Assembly: GCA_009767595.1 (NCBI GenBank)
Contig: VSDK01001858.1
Coordinates: forward strand, 98,845-162,844
Direction: 5' to 3'
DNA from: Symbiodinium kawagutii
Lineage: Eukaryota; Sar; Dinophyceae; Suessiales; Symbiodiniaceae
Length of the DNA stretch: 64,000 nucleotides
A model generated the notes under the pieces. The model made no database searches, was not told where the DNA came from, and was given only the letters and a program-made list of their open reading frames with translations. The translations under genes and the position numbers were made by a program. The first letter of the stretch is position 1, and the number at the start of each line of letters is the position of its first letter. Shown here one piece after another: positions 11,437-22,418 of the stretch.

Positions 11437-11838
11437 GAAAATTGGCGGTTGAAACCGTTCTCACAACACTTGCCGATCCTTCAAAAAAAGCCGGTGGCTC
11501 AACACTTGGCCGGCAGGTCCGCGGGACAAAAACAATTTTTCAGGGCCCGAAAAAATGTTTTGATTTTATGAGTCGAAAATTGGTTGAAACTGCTTTCAAA
11601 ACATTTTCCAATACTTGAAAAGAACGCCGGTGACTTCAAATTGGGCTGGCGGGTCCGTGGGACAAAAGCAATTTTTCGGGGCGTGAACACTTGCTTTTGT
11701 TCTACGATTGCGAAATTTGTTGAAACCCTTTCAAAACATTCTCCCATCCTTGGCGAGAGTGCTGGTGGCTCTAAGCTGGGCCGGCGGGTCCGCGGGACCA
11801 AAAAAATAAAAATGTTTCGGGGCACGAAAACTTGTTTT
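11437..11838. repeat. three diverged tandem copies of a ~130-bp unit
   Basis: Copies are at about 11437-11563, 11575-11699 and 11709-11838. Each holds GTTGAAAC, TTCAAAACATT, a GGC(G/A)GGTCCGCGGGAC-like block, CAATTTTTC(A/G)GGGC and CTTGCTTTTG in the same order. The minus strand is open in a single frame across all three (down to about 11499), with each copy giving about 43 residues. I do not recognise the peptide. Confidence 0.8.
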
Positions 11839-12112
11839 TGTCCCCCGGGCCGCGGGGGAGACATGCATGTTAGCAGAAACGCATTTAAAGTGGGCTTGTG
11901 GCCTCTTGGGCCGGGTTTGTTCGGCTTTGTTGGCAAAAAGGATGGTTTTAAACCAAACCAGAGTTGCTAAGAATTTAAATGCCGTCGTGGGGGTCCCTGA
12001 ATTTTTTCGCCGATGAAGCAAGTTATAGTCCGGTTAAACGGAGTGGAAACAAATCCGAGCCCTTCAAATTCTGTTGCAAGAGATTCTTTTGCAGTACTTT
12101 CGTTGTGTTGGA

Positions 12113-12330
12113 TCTTGACTATGCGTGGCACGCGTGGCATTTGGTGCATCTGGATCTGTTTTTGGATCGCTTTCCGCAATGGCAGGGCTGTGGCGGGTGA
12201 TGTTGGAGAAGTGTTGGATCGTGACTTTGTGTGGCTGGCATGGCATTTGGTGCATGTGGAGTTGCTATGGGGTCGCTTTCCGCAATGGCAGGGCTGTGAC
12301 AGGTGATATTGGAGAAGTGTTGGATCATGA
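12113..12330. repeat. diverged repeat of about 106 bp (second cluster, two units)
   Basis: Two tandem units (starts near 12113 and 12221) match the 10725 cluster: GTGGCATTTGGTGCATCTGG, CGCTTTCCGCAATGGCAGGG and TGATGTTGGAGAAGTGTTGG. No intact frame. Confidence 0.8.
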
Positions 12331-12344
12331 ATTTGCAGTACCTG

Positions 12345-12945
12345 GTACTACGATGTAGTACGTTGTAATACCCTGGAATACTTTGCAGTACTTTGTAATA
12401 TTTTGTACTATGTTGTAGTAGCTTGTGCTATTTCAAAATACCTTGAATGCTTTCTAGTATTTCTTAATATTTTGCAATAATTTGTGCAATTTCGTAGTAT
12501 GTCGTACTTCGGCGTAATACATTTGTAATACTGTCTAATACCTTGTGGTACCTTGTAGTACCGTGTAATATTTTGTAATACTTCGTACTATTTTGTAATA
12601 ATTTGTCATATGTTGTAGTATTTTGTAGTACCTTGTAATAGATTGTAATACCTTGTAGTACTTTGTATATAATACGTTGCAATACTTTGCAACAAATTGT
12701 TGTACATTGTAGTACGTTGTAATACGTTGTGAACGCTGTAGTACTTTGCAATGTTTTGTGGTACCTTGATATTTTGTAGTGCCTTGTAGTCCCTTGTAGT
12801 ACCTTGTAATACCTTGTAATACTTCGTAGTACCTTGTAGCACTTTGCAGTAGGTTGTAATACATTGTAGTATTTGTAGATATTTTGGACAATTTTGTAGT
12901 ACCGTGTAGTACCTTGTAGTATTTTGTAATACCTTGTAGTACGTT
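12345..12945. repeat. 10-bp minisatellite (TTGTAGTACC / TTGTAATACC)
   Basis: Roughly 58 diverged units of a 10-mer built on TTGTARTAC. All three minus-strand frames stay open because the unit lacks stops on that strand, so the long antisense ORF is a by-product. Confidence 0.9.
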
Positions 12946-13125
12946 TTGCTTTGGTACGTTTTGTTCTGGTACCTTTTGTCTTGGCAGGTTTCGCTTTGGT
13001 ACGTTTTGTTCTAGTATCTGTTGTCTTGGTACGTTTTGTATTGGTACGTTCTGTCTTGGTGCGTTTCGTTCTGGTACGTTTTGTTCTGGTACGTTTTGTC
13101 TTGGTACGTTTATTCTGGGTACGCT
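12946..13125. repeat. 15-bp minisatellite (GGTACGTTTTGTTCT)
   Basis: About 12 units of GGTACGTTTTGTYYT follow the 10-mer array without a gap. The antisense translation is a Lys/Arg/Thr repeat with no recognised identity. Confidence 0.85.
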
Positions 13126-13925
13126 TGGTAAGGTGTGTGGTGTGGTGTGTGGTGTGGTTTGGCGCAGTGTCGTGTGGAGTGTGGTGTGTGGTGTGTGGTG
13201 TCGTCCGGTGTCGTGTGGAGTGTGGTTTGTGGTGTGTGGTGTGGTGTGACGTGTGGTGTGACGTGTGGTGTGGTGTGATTTGTGGTGTGTGGGCTGTGGG
13301 CTGTGGGCTGCGGGCTTTGGGCTTTGGGCTGTGGGCTGTGGGGGTGTGAAGGTGTGGAGGTGTGGGGGTGTGGGGGTGTGGGGGTGTGGGCTGTGGGCTG
13401 TGGGCTGTGGGGTGTGGGCTGGGGGTTGGGGGCTGCGGGCTGGTGGGTGTGTGTGGGCTGTGGGCTGTGGGGTGTGGGGTGTTGTCTTGTGGTGTGAGTG
13501 TGGTGTGTTGTTTTGTGTTGTGTTGTGGTTTGGTGTGGTTGGTGTTTTGTGGTGTGGTGTGGTGTTTCGGTGTGGTGTTGTGTTGTGTTGTTTTGTGTTC
13601 CGGTGTGGTTTGGTGTTGGTGTTGGTGTTTGTGTGTTGGTGTGTTGGTGCGTTGGTGGGTTGGTGTGGTGTGGTGTGGTGTGGTGTGGTGTGGTATGGTA
13701 TGGTATGGTATGGTATGTGGTGTGGTGTGGTGTGGTGTGGTGTGGTGTGGTATGGTATGGTATGGTATGGTATGGTATGTGGTGTGGTGTGGTGTGGTAT
13801 GTGGTGGTGTGGTGTGGTATGTGGTGGTGTGGTGTGGTATGCGGTGGTGTGGTGTGGTATGTGGTGGTGTTGTGTGTTGGTGTGGTGTGGTGGGTGGTTT
13901 GTGTTGTGGTGTGGTGTGGCGGGGT
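13126..13925. repeat. G/T-only satellite with G-run core
   Basis: About 800 bp almost without A or C on the plus strand: GGTGT units, then 7-mers of the TGTGGGC type at 13285-13345, GGTGTGGGG units, then GTGGT and GGTAT pentamers to 13925. The 13285-13485 part holds about 25 runs of three or more G, enough for G-quadruplexes. Long ORFs on both strands here are composition artefacts. Confidence 0.9.
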
Positions 13926-14160
13926 GACACTCCATAGGCCAAATTGTTTTCTCATGTACACGTTTTGAATGTTTTTTAAATTTGGAAGCTTCCGCCCCCG
14001 CCTTGTGCGTGTACTACTTGTATGGATATTGATGAATTAACTGATGAAATCCCCATTTAACAAATTAAATCAAATCATTAATGCTTGGCTAAAAATGTGG
14101 TTGGTATTGTTCAAAGAGACAGTGGCTGGTTGGCAAAAGGTGTCACGGGAATACACTACC

Positions 14161-14200
14161 ACCCCTGAACCCAGGGAGCCACCCCTGAACCCAGGGAGCC
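14161..14200. repeat. perfect 20-bp tandem duplication
   Basis: ACCCCTGAACCCAGGGAGCC occurs twice back to back. Confidence 0.95.
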
Positions 14201-15378
14201 AGTCATAGAGCAGCTGCAACCAAGACGTGAAGGCCGTCAGAGCTCCTCCTTACAGCTGTTGGGTAGTCATTTTTCAACAGTCGCAATCTGTAGCTAGGTA
14301 ATGCTAGCTGCTAGGCACGAACCAAGTCACATCCAGGAGTATCTACAACATCCTACAGCTCGTAACAACATGTCAACAACTTAAGAAATGCCTTATTTGA
14401 CCTGCAATTGTTATTTTCATTCGCCTGCAATTGTTGGTTTGTTTTCACTGTGGTCTAAAGGATGGCTGCAATAACTGCAGCTCCTATTGCAACAGATTCA
14501 ATTGTGATGACAATAGGAACGATAGGAATATGTCATTTTTTGAGCAATGCACCGCCTTTGTACCCAGCAGTTTCGGTTTTGGCCCTGCCTTGGCGTGGAG
14601 TTTCCTTCAAAACAACCCGCCTCTGTGACACTCGTATGGAAAAGGGAAGCACAAGCACAGAGGGAAGCACAGAGTCGAGCATCGGCACAGAAGGCTCCCT
14701 GACAAGGAGTAGCTCACTTCGCACAATGGGGTCGCCATGTGGGTGGTCATTTCATCGTACCAAGTCAGTTTCGGAAAACAGTCGTTGTTGATGCTGCCAG
14801 TGCAGTTATGAGTATAGCAGAAGGCAGATTCTCTTTCTACTTCACGGTGTATTTTTTTCTTAAGTTTTCTGAATTTTGGGGGTGTTCTAGCGTCCCATTG
14901 ATTGTGCGCATGCAAAGGCCCTACCAGCTTCACCCATTGATTTCACATGTTTTGATACCTAGTAGTTAAGCTACACTTGCCACAAAATTTTGGGGCCAAT
15001 TTGATTCTTTCATTAGTTCCACCACCTTGGATGCACATGCTGCAAATTACAGTATTTGTAACATGAATCTTTTGCACTGATTTTGATGGAGGCCGATATA
15101 CCAAGCAGAAGCAATGTACCAACTGGTCAGCACACCGTTGTTTGCATACGTGTGTGTGTGTATACCTAAATTCATGTTGAAATGCACAGTAGTCCTGGAG
15201 TAGAATAAGAAAATTGGACCATGCCCAGTTCAGGTAAATAGTTTACATATTGAACGTGGGAGATATGCAGCATCTACTCCAGGATCAGTAATGAAGATAT
15301 TTTACAGTATATAATTACAAAAATGTATGTGTGAGGGTCTTGGATTGATCTCGCTGGAGAGAAAGAGAGAGACAGAGA

Positions 15379-15410
15379 TGTGTGTGTGTGTGTGTGTGTG
15401 TCTGTGTGTT
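15379..15410. repeat. TG microsatellite
   Basis: An uninterrupted TG run with one C, preceded by GAGA repeats. Confidence 0.95.
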
Positions 15411-15660
15411 TTTTAAATACGTATTCATCTAGTCTACACGCATGTCCACCTCACCAATGTTTTATTCCAACCAAAAAGCCGAGTCGCATGTTCAGCTGCG
15501 CTAGGCCTTGCTTTGTTCTCAGCTCCCAGCTAGAGCAAAGGTGGCAGCCTTGAAACCTGTGCCCTGTCTCTGCTTGGGGAGGTCCCAACTAGGGGAGTTT
15601 AAACCGTATAAAATGTGCATCAACCATGACTAATTGGGCTGCTGGGCTTCTTCACCATCT

Positions 15661-15759
15661 CTACTTGGTGCGTTGATTGACATTTTGTTTTCCCCCACTT
15701 TTTTGGGATGGCTGGTTGGTTGACTCGTATCTTTCATATAGGTAATAACCACCCACCGG
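15661..15759. repeat. introner-like terminal-inverted-repeat element, copy A7
   Basis: It starts CTACTTGGTGCGTTGATTG and ends AACCACCCACCGG. The core has TTTTGTTTTCCCCC, GGCTGGTTGGTTGACT and TCTTTCATATAGG in family order. More diverged than the other copies. Confidence 0.5.
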
Positions 15760-16453
15760 ATCGAGTCATAGTCTCGCGGTCCCAGGATGCCCATGGAAAC
15801 GCTGTGTCAGCAGATGCATGTTCGACTCGTGGGGAAAGGCTGCAACAAAGAGACGCTGAAATTCCAAAGGTCCAAAGTGTACGTCAGGGGTTTTGGCTTG
15901 TCCATTTCAGGGGTTTTCTCGGAGACTGATGTCTTGCTCGCCCACAGCTGAGCATGCTGAGCCTTTGCTACCGCCGTTCTGCACATGGCGCTTCTCAAAG
16001 CTGATGTTCACGACGTGCCCACAAGTCTCGTTGTGCAGGCTTTGTCAGGGGTGCCTGTTGGTTGTATGGACTTCGCATACGAATTGTAGGATGTGTAGGC
16101 CCAAGGTTGAAGATGCTCTTCCAATTGAACACGGCCAGTGAAATCATGAATGATCCAACATGATATGATTCAACCTTTTGCAGCATTCTCTTGTCCTACT
16201 TGTTGTGTACCCCAAGAGCTGTTGGTCTCAAGCCATCCATGTCTCCAGCAGATCAATAGCTGCCATCGATTGAGAAAAACTGGTAGTCATTTTTGCCGTA
16301 GCTACCAATCCATGTTTTATCGATTGCAATCGATCATGATTGATCAAATCAATGTTAATCAGTACTTGTGTCGGAGCGTAGAAGATGTCAAAGCGAAGAA
16401 AACAGGGTCTTCTACCGTTTTGCATTCTATTTTGAAGGTAACCCTGCTGAGAT

Positions 16454-17033
16454 ATGCGTATTTTAGCAAAATCCGGTTTCACTTTGTCCTGTTCATCGCA
16501 GCTGAGGCATCTCATCACTTCGTTTTTTCAGCCTTCCAACTTCGAGCCTTGTGCTTGCAGACGCCGTTCGCGCGGAAGGAGCTCTTTGAAGTCTTTTGGC
16601 CCAGGCGTTGCTGGGCGTCCATGGTGGCACCATGGTGGTGTAGCCCAAGATGGTCCAGGGAAGCTGCCAGGTTTAGACATGATTTGTGGATCAACCGTGG
16701 ATCAATTCATGTTGGTTTGTATCCCACGGGTGGCTCGCCCAGTTGCATTGATCCTTTGAGGATAGGTGTTGTGCGACGTACTTCCATTTGTTGGTTAGGG
16801 TTCAGTTCTTAAGGTTTTTCCTTACCAAGCATGTGAAAGATTGTGAAGGCAGACTGCGCTGAACTTTGAATTGCTGCTTTCAAGAAGTTCAAGGAGATGG
16901 CTTGATTCGCCCTTTTTGGTTGATGCCATTACTCATCCAGTGCGTGCACGACAGGGTGGTGGACATACAGAATCTGAAGCTGGTGCTGGCGACCCTGGAT
17001 CCTGCACATCATCATGATTTGAGGCACTGCTGA
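16454..17033 (+). CDS. unidentified coding fragments (putative)
   Basis: Two coding-like segments. A frame of about 101 codons at 16454-16759 ends in TGA and becomes coding-like after about 16560 (for example GKLPGLDMICGSTVDQF). A second segment at 16941-17033 (31 codons, ending in TGA) follows a CCAG acceptor and reads DRVVDIQNLKLVLATL. Whether they belong to one gene is unknown. No domain recognised. Confidence 0.25.
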
Positions 17034-17982
17034 TCAGCAGGGTTTTGGTGGCAGTGGCAAGTCAAGTTGAAAGGTGTGATACAGGCGGGAAAGCTCGGAT
17101 GAGGATTGAGGGAGCCACTAGTTGTCAATGAGCCGAAAAGATGTGTTTTAAGGAACTCGAGGGAGTTCAACACTTGCGGGGAAAGAAACACAACCAGTAA
17201 TTGGGATTGGTGAAAACCTTTGAATATTATCGATTTAACTGCCGTTTTAGTCGAGCCATGCTGGGTTGACTCGCGTTGACTCACCGTCTTCCAACTGGTC
17301 ACCTTCGAGTCACCTCCCTTTGTTTAGCAGGGGATTTGCATGGATTTGCGAGGTGGAATCAGTGCATGACGTTTCCTTATATTCAGCCTGAGGCTTGGGG
17401 CAACGTGGGAAAGGGGGTGAGGCTCAGTGTTAGTGCAGGGCTGAGTGATGATCAGTATGATCAGCGCACTATTTTCATAGGCTATAGTACGATTGTCACC
17501 GCGGTGGTCGTGCATTGAGCAGCAACTCAACTTTTGGTGATCTCGCAATGAAGTTTCACAAATTGGAACCAGAAGTTGAAGCCCAGAAATTGCCAAGAAT
17601 CAGAAGATTTTGCAGAGACCGTTTTAAATGATTTGTGAATTGCTTGACTAGCTCAGTAGCATACCTGCCTTGGCTTGGCCTTGGACCATCGACTAGGACT
17701 ACGACTTTGAGTTCGATTTGAAGTACGCAGATCATCGCTTGGCTTGCTTGGTTGCCGATCAGCAGCAATGGTGGAGACGTTGGGCATTGGCAACATGGGG
17801 TGGCCTTATGGATGATTGCTAGGCCTTCCTCAACCCAGTAGAAACCTGCAGATAGACCAATAAGGCAACTTCAGTCCTCCCTAGATGAGAAAGAACTTGA
17901 GAAGTTGTAAGTAGGAGATAGTAGGAGAATGACAACTTACAGTAGGAGTATCGCAAATTTACAGATTTTGCAGAGTGAAGGG

Positions 17983-18159
17983 ATGATGGATTTGCCATGT
18001 GCAGCTTCCCAACTTCCTAAGAAATTCAGTCAAGCCATCGGCTCTGTTCCTGTGAGCCACTGGGAGTTCATATGCAACAAAGAGGGCGGCTGCAAATATT
18101 TTGCATGGTTCATCGTCAACCCAGATTCCGGCGAACGGGTACACGACTCCCAAGAATAA
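17983..18159 (+). CDS. unidentified short coding exon (putative)
   Basis: A frame of 58 codons from ATG 17983 to TAA. The sequence has coding character and two Cys in a compact HWEFICNKEGGCKYFAW segment. A TTTGCAG acceptor at about 17967-17973 precedes it. It could be a terminal exon. No family recognised. Confidence 0.25.
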   Translation: MMDLPCAASQLPKKFSQAIGSVPVSHWEFICNKEGGCKYFAWFIVNPDSGERVHDSQE

Positions 18160-19398
18160 ACAATAGACAATAGCTTCAGAAACAAGGATTCACCCTATTG
18201 CCTGTACAACTGCCAATACTAGATGTCGATCTGAAACCGAGAAGAAATCAATACCAGGTCCCGACATGTCTCGACAATGTGCATGCCGTTGCTTTGCAAA
18301 GCTCAGGTTGTAGATGAAACTTTGGGAATCTGAATGATCCGCCAATAAACGCTTGAAATTTCCATTCATCAGCCTTTCAAGCCGCTTGTGATCGCTTGTG
18401 GATGCAAGATGATGCAAGTAATTCTTTGGGATTCACACGAAGCGCTCGTTTGTTTGGATATCTTTGGACGTTTGGATGATGATCATCAAACTCCTGGGAG
18501 ATATGAACGAACAGACGAACCCCAAGCCTCACGCCGCACGATGCTGTCAGGTCTTCAAGTTGTGTGAGGCTGAGGGATGGAGTAGCGTACAGGACCGTCA
18601 CCACCACACCTCAAGACCAGCAATGACGGACCTTGGGTGTTGGAGGATACTTGATACACTGGCCAAGGTTATCCAAGGTTGTAGTCCATGCTGTACCCCA
18701 ATGTTGATTTTTGTTCATGCTCGTCCAACAAAAAGTACTGGAGTTATTCATAAAGCATGCATTTGATTTATCAATCCATTTTATGCATATTGCGTTTGCC
18801 ATGCGTTTACCATGAAAAACCTTAGAAGATGTACATTAAATTTACAGGAAACTAATTCTATATATTGAGTCAAAGGGCTGTCAAGTTATGTCAACGTTGG
18901 TACCTCTTTGGTGAAGAATCATTTTTGGGAGAACCAGCTGTCAGTAAATGGCTGGTAATGGACAGTTACAAGGGATGATAAGCAGCAAGAACAGGGAACA
19001 CAATGCTTCATGATAGATGGGAGATCCAGCTGTTGAGAAGCTGCTCTTGAGCTCGCCTAACTGATGGTGGTGTCTGAGTCATTGCAGATCTACCATCAAT
19101 CATTGACTATCGTTTGATTGATGCATACAAGGACGCCATTTCACCATGGCAAATGATGCCTAGCCTGGTTTGGCATGCTGCAGGAACAACTGGTAGATGA
19201 ACCCTTATGATGGTGATAAATTGTGGTTGTGTACCCCCCTTCATGGCTGGTGATGGATGATTCTTCATTGCAACACTTCATGAGTGATTCACTTTTATAG
19301 ACGCCTGTTCATCACGATGCTATCGCTGTCACCCAGGTCTTTTTGCCGTTGTTGTTGTGCCATGTTGTCCATGCGATTGCGGTTCCGGTCCCGGTGAC

Positions 19399-19444
<46 letters not shown>

Positions 19445-19446
19445 GC
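19399..19446. repeat. TTG microsatellite
   Basis: About 16 uninterrupted TTG units. The antisense asparagine run is an artefact. Confidence 0.95.
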
Positions 19447-22326
19447 TGTCGTCGCTGTCGCTGTGGTCGAAATCATTCTTGTCGCTGTTGTTCATGTTGT
19501 TGTTTGTATGTTGTCCGTCATCATGTTGTCATTTTGCTCTTCTGTTGTTGATATTGCTGCTTCCTGTGGTCTTTGGGCATTGGGCAATGCATGGATTCGG
19601 AGGACCATTACTGTTCAGTGTTAGAAGCAAGTGAATACCATTAACGACTTATACTACCCGCCTCACAGTATACACTGGTAGGAAGATGAGCCACTGGCAC
19701 TTAATCATGCCGAACTCAGCACACATTGCTAGTTGTTCACTCGAACCTCAAGAGTTTTTAGCATGCACCATGGAATCCCACTATGATTGCCAATTTTTGC
19801 TCTCCGATCGCATCCTCGAAATCGTTGTCTCGTCCACTGGCTCACTGTGGCTTGAACAACCAACCACCTGTTGGGTACTGCCATGGTCAAAAAAGCCCGT
19901 TTGGTTTATGACCATGATTACCCACTGAGTGTGATATGGTGTGATTGAGCATTGGGCATTAAAAAAAACTAGCGCGGCCGTTATAATGTCTATAATGTCT
20001 ATACTCTAGTAAATTCAGTCATCAATCCAGATTCACCACTTTGATCATTTTTGACCTATCATGATTTAGAATCATGTAAATCTAGTCAGGGTGTAGACGC
20101 ATACAAGAATAGACCCCTTTTACCAGCTCAACACCTGGTCCCTTTTGGATTCTTCGGCCACAACTGGACCTCCCGTAGTGATCATTCACGAGTAATTGCC
20201 AGCAATAGTTGATCTCATCAAATAGTCATCGAACTATATAAGGTTCATCTATCATGATCTATTAATCAGCCATGAATGAATTCTACACATGGAAAGGGCA
20301 ATCCTTATTGTTCTTCGGACACTGAGCAATGGTAGCCATCATCAGCCATCGTGGCAGTGATTCAATGAACCATTCTTCGGGTGGCTGGGCCCACCCATTC
20401 AGAGGCAGCTTTGGTCAAGAATCCATGGCTGCGGCCACCATGATGAGCAATCTTGAACTACGATGAACAACTAAAGGGAGTTGAGGGCGGGCTGCTATGG
20501 GCTGCTTGTGTTTGCCCGTTTCACCTCTTCAAGAGATTCCTATCATTTGCTGTCCAGAAGAGATATTTCATTGATGATTTAGGGATACGGTTGCAAGAAC
20601 AAACTCATCATTCTCGCCAAGCATCTCATCAAGTAAGATCAACCATGATCAAGCATGTGCTAACGGTAGATCCGTATGAACAAAGCACCGAGAGTCTTAT
20701 CCCAAAAGGTGATTCACCAGCAAAAACTGGGGGAGGGTGGGGTAACAATGGGTAACAGATAGATACCTCCGATCAAGCATCATAAATCCTTACATTCCCT
20801 CTTGTTGGTGATCATTTCCCCCATGCCTATACCCATGTCTAAACGCCACTATGAACGCTAATCAACCACGTGTGAAATATGAATGAACAAATCGTAGCTG
20901 GTTGTTCACCATCACCATGACTGCCCAAATGAACCATTGCTGGTTTTTCACCATCTATGACTACCCATCTACAACCAATTACAACTAATTAACACAACAT
21001 TTGTTCGGAAAAAATATTGAAAAATCACCTTCCCTTCAGTCCTCAAGTTCTTCCGAATGCTGGCAATGAACATAGCATGGCTTCACAACTTACCATGCTA
21101 TGCTTCGCCATAGCAGTGGCCCAGTACGAAGCGCCATGCTTCGCTGGGTCCAGGAGCCCAGCTTTGTGGTGCCCGAAACGGAGCGCGGGGACCGCGACGT
21201 TGTGAGCGATGAGCAGGGCTTCTGGCGAAGCTCCAAGGAGGCGCCGATTGGATGCCATGGTTGCTGATGGTTATATGATGTTTATATGGTTGATATCATG
21301 AGCACGCCTATTTGTTCATATTTGTTCATGGTTCTATGGTGAACAAGAGCGGTCCCAGTGACTGGAAGTCACAGTGAGTTGGGACTCAACGGAGTTTTTC
21401 GATGAGGTCCGGGTGAGACCCATGGTTGGGTTCCTCAAGCAACAGGGGGACCTCAAAGTTATGGTTTCGTAGCTATCGTAAATATGTTTGTTGAACATTA
21501 ATTTGGGGGCCGTATTTTGAGAAGCCACCAATGGTTGAGTAGATGGAATTGGAGAATTCTGTTGGAAATAGATGGTTTTCTCCAAGCAGTTCAGCCAACG
21601 GGATTTTTCAGCTCATTGTCATTGTGATATTCAGCAAAGGCCTGTAGCTCATCCAACACGGTTTTTCGCCTGATGGGTTTCCTTTTCTTTGTTGAATATA
21701 CCTTTGCCTGTCCCCTTGTAAAACCATTTGTGCCCAGTAGATAAGAGGCAATGTGATCGAAATGAGTGGGTCCCTTCACCTATTTGGGCATGGTGGCACG
21801 GAGATGTTCTGACAACTATCTGAATATGAGTGACCATGTTTTCACTGCGTATGTGCACATATGCAATTAGATTTGCATATTGACTTATTTCTGTTACTAT
21901 CAGAATGACTTTGAAAATCATTGATCATCATGGATCCAAGATGGCTATTATTGACGGATCTACCATTCCAATTTGACCATTTCCCTTGAGTCTTTCTGCA
22001 AGGCGAGTTTGGACAGCATGCCTCCGTGTTTTGGCACCAGCGGGTCCGCGGGTTCGGCCCACCTGCAGTTACCCTGAGCTGTTTGTCAGGAGGTACTGAT
22101 TTCGATTGATAGGCGGGGTGGAATTGGTTAGCAACAGCTGGTATAGTGAAATATAGTGAAATAAGTTGATAAGCTGCTGAATTGAAAGCACTTCACTGAG
22201 ACTGTTCAATGTGGCCACCTTCCCGCCAGCAATGTCACCGAGATTTGGGGAATTATGGGCGCTAGCATTTCCTCAAACGACATGTCAATGGGTGGTTTTT
22301 CCCAATGAAATCTATCAATCATAGCA

Positions 22327-22418
22327 TGGCGGCTTCTGAAAATGGGGAATCCCAAACAATTGATGGTTTATTACTAACAATGGTGAATACTAGTGGGAAA
22401 CATGTTGAGAAACCACCA
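22327..22418. repeat. foldback element, family B copy 3
   Basis: The ends TGGCGGCTTCTGAAAATGGGG and TGAGAAACCACCA pair as an inverted repeat (9 of 11 at the tips). The interior has AATCCCAAACAATTGATGG. A related right end, GAGAAGCCACCA, also occurs at about 21515-21527. Confidence 0.45.

Larger units (their letters stand above)
13940..16453. other. non-coding DNA
   Basis: AT-rich DNA without a supported gene. The 109-codon frame at 14462-14791 has mixed character and no domain. The stretch also holds a 20-bp duplication, a TG microsatellite and one dispersed inverted-repeat element, each listed separately. Confidence 0.35.

Noticed and set aside
13285..13345. Telomere-like 7-bp G-rich repeats
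   Set aside because: The unit is TGTGGGC and variants inside a larger G/T satellite, not TTTAGGG, and there is no chromosome-end context.
12464..13942. 492-codon open frame on the minus strand
   Set aside because: It crosses three different minisatellites that lack stop words on that strand. Other frames of the same DNA are also open, and the product is pure low complexity.
14462..14791. 109-codon plus-strand frame
   Set aside because: An overlapping minus-strand frame is equally open, no domain or splice partner is present, and composition changes midway.
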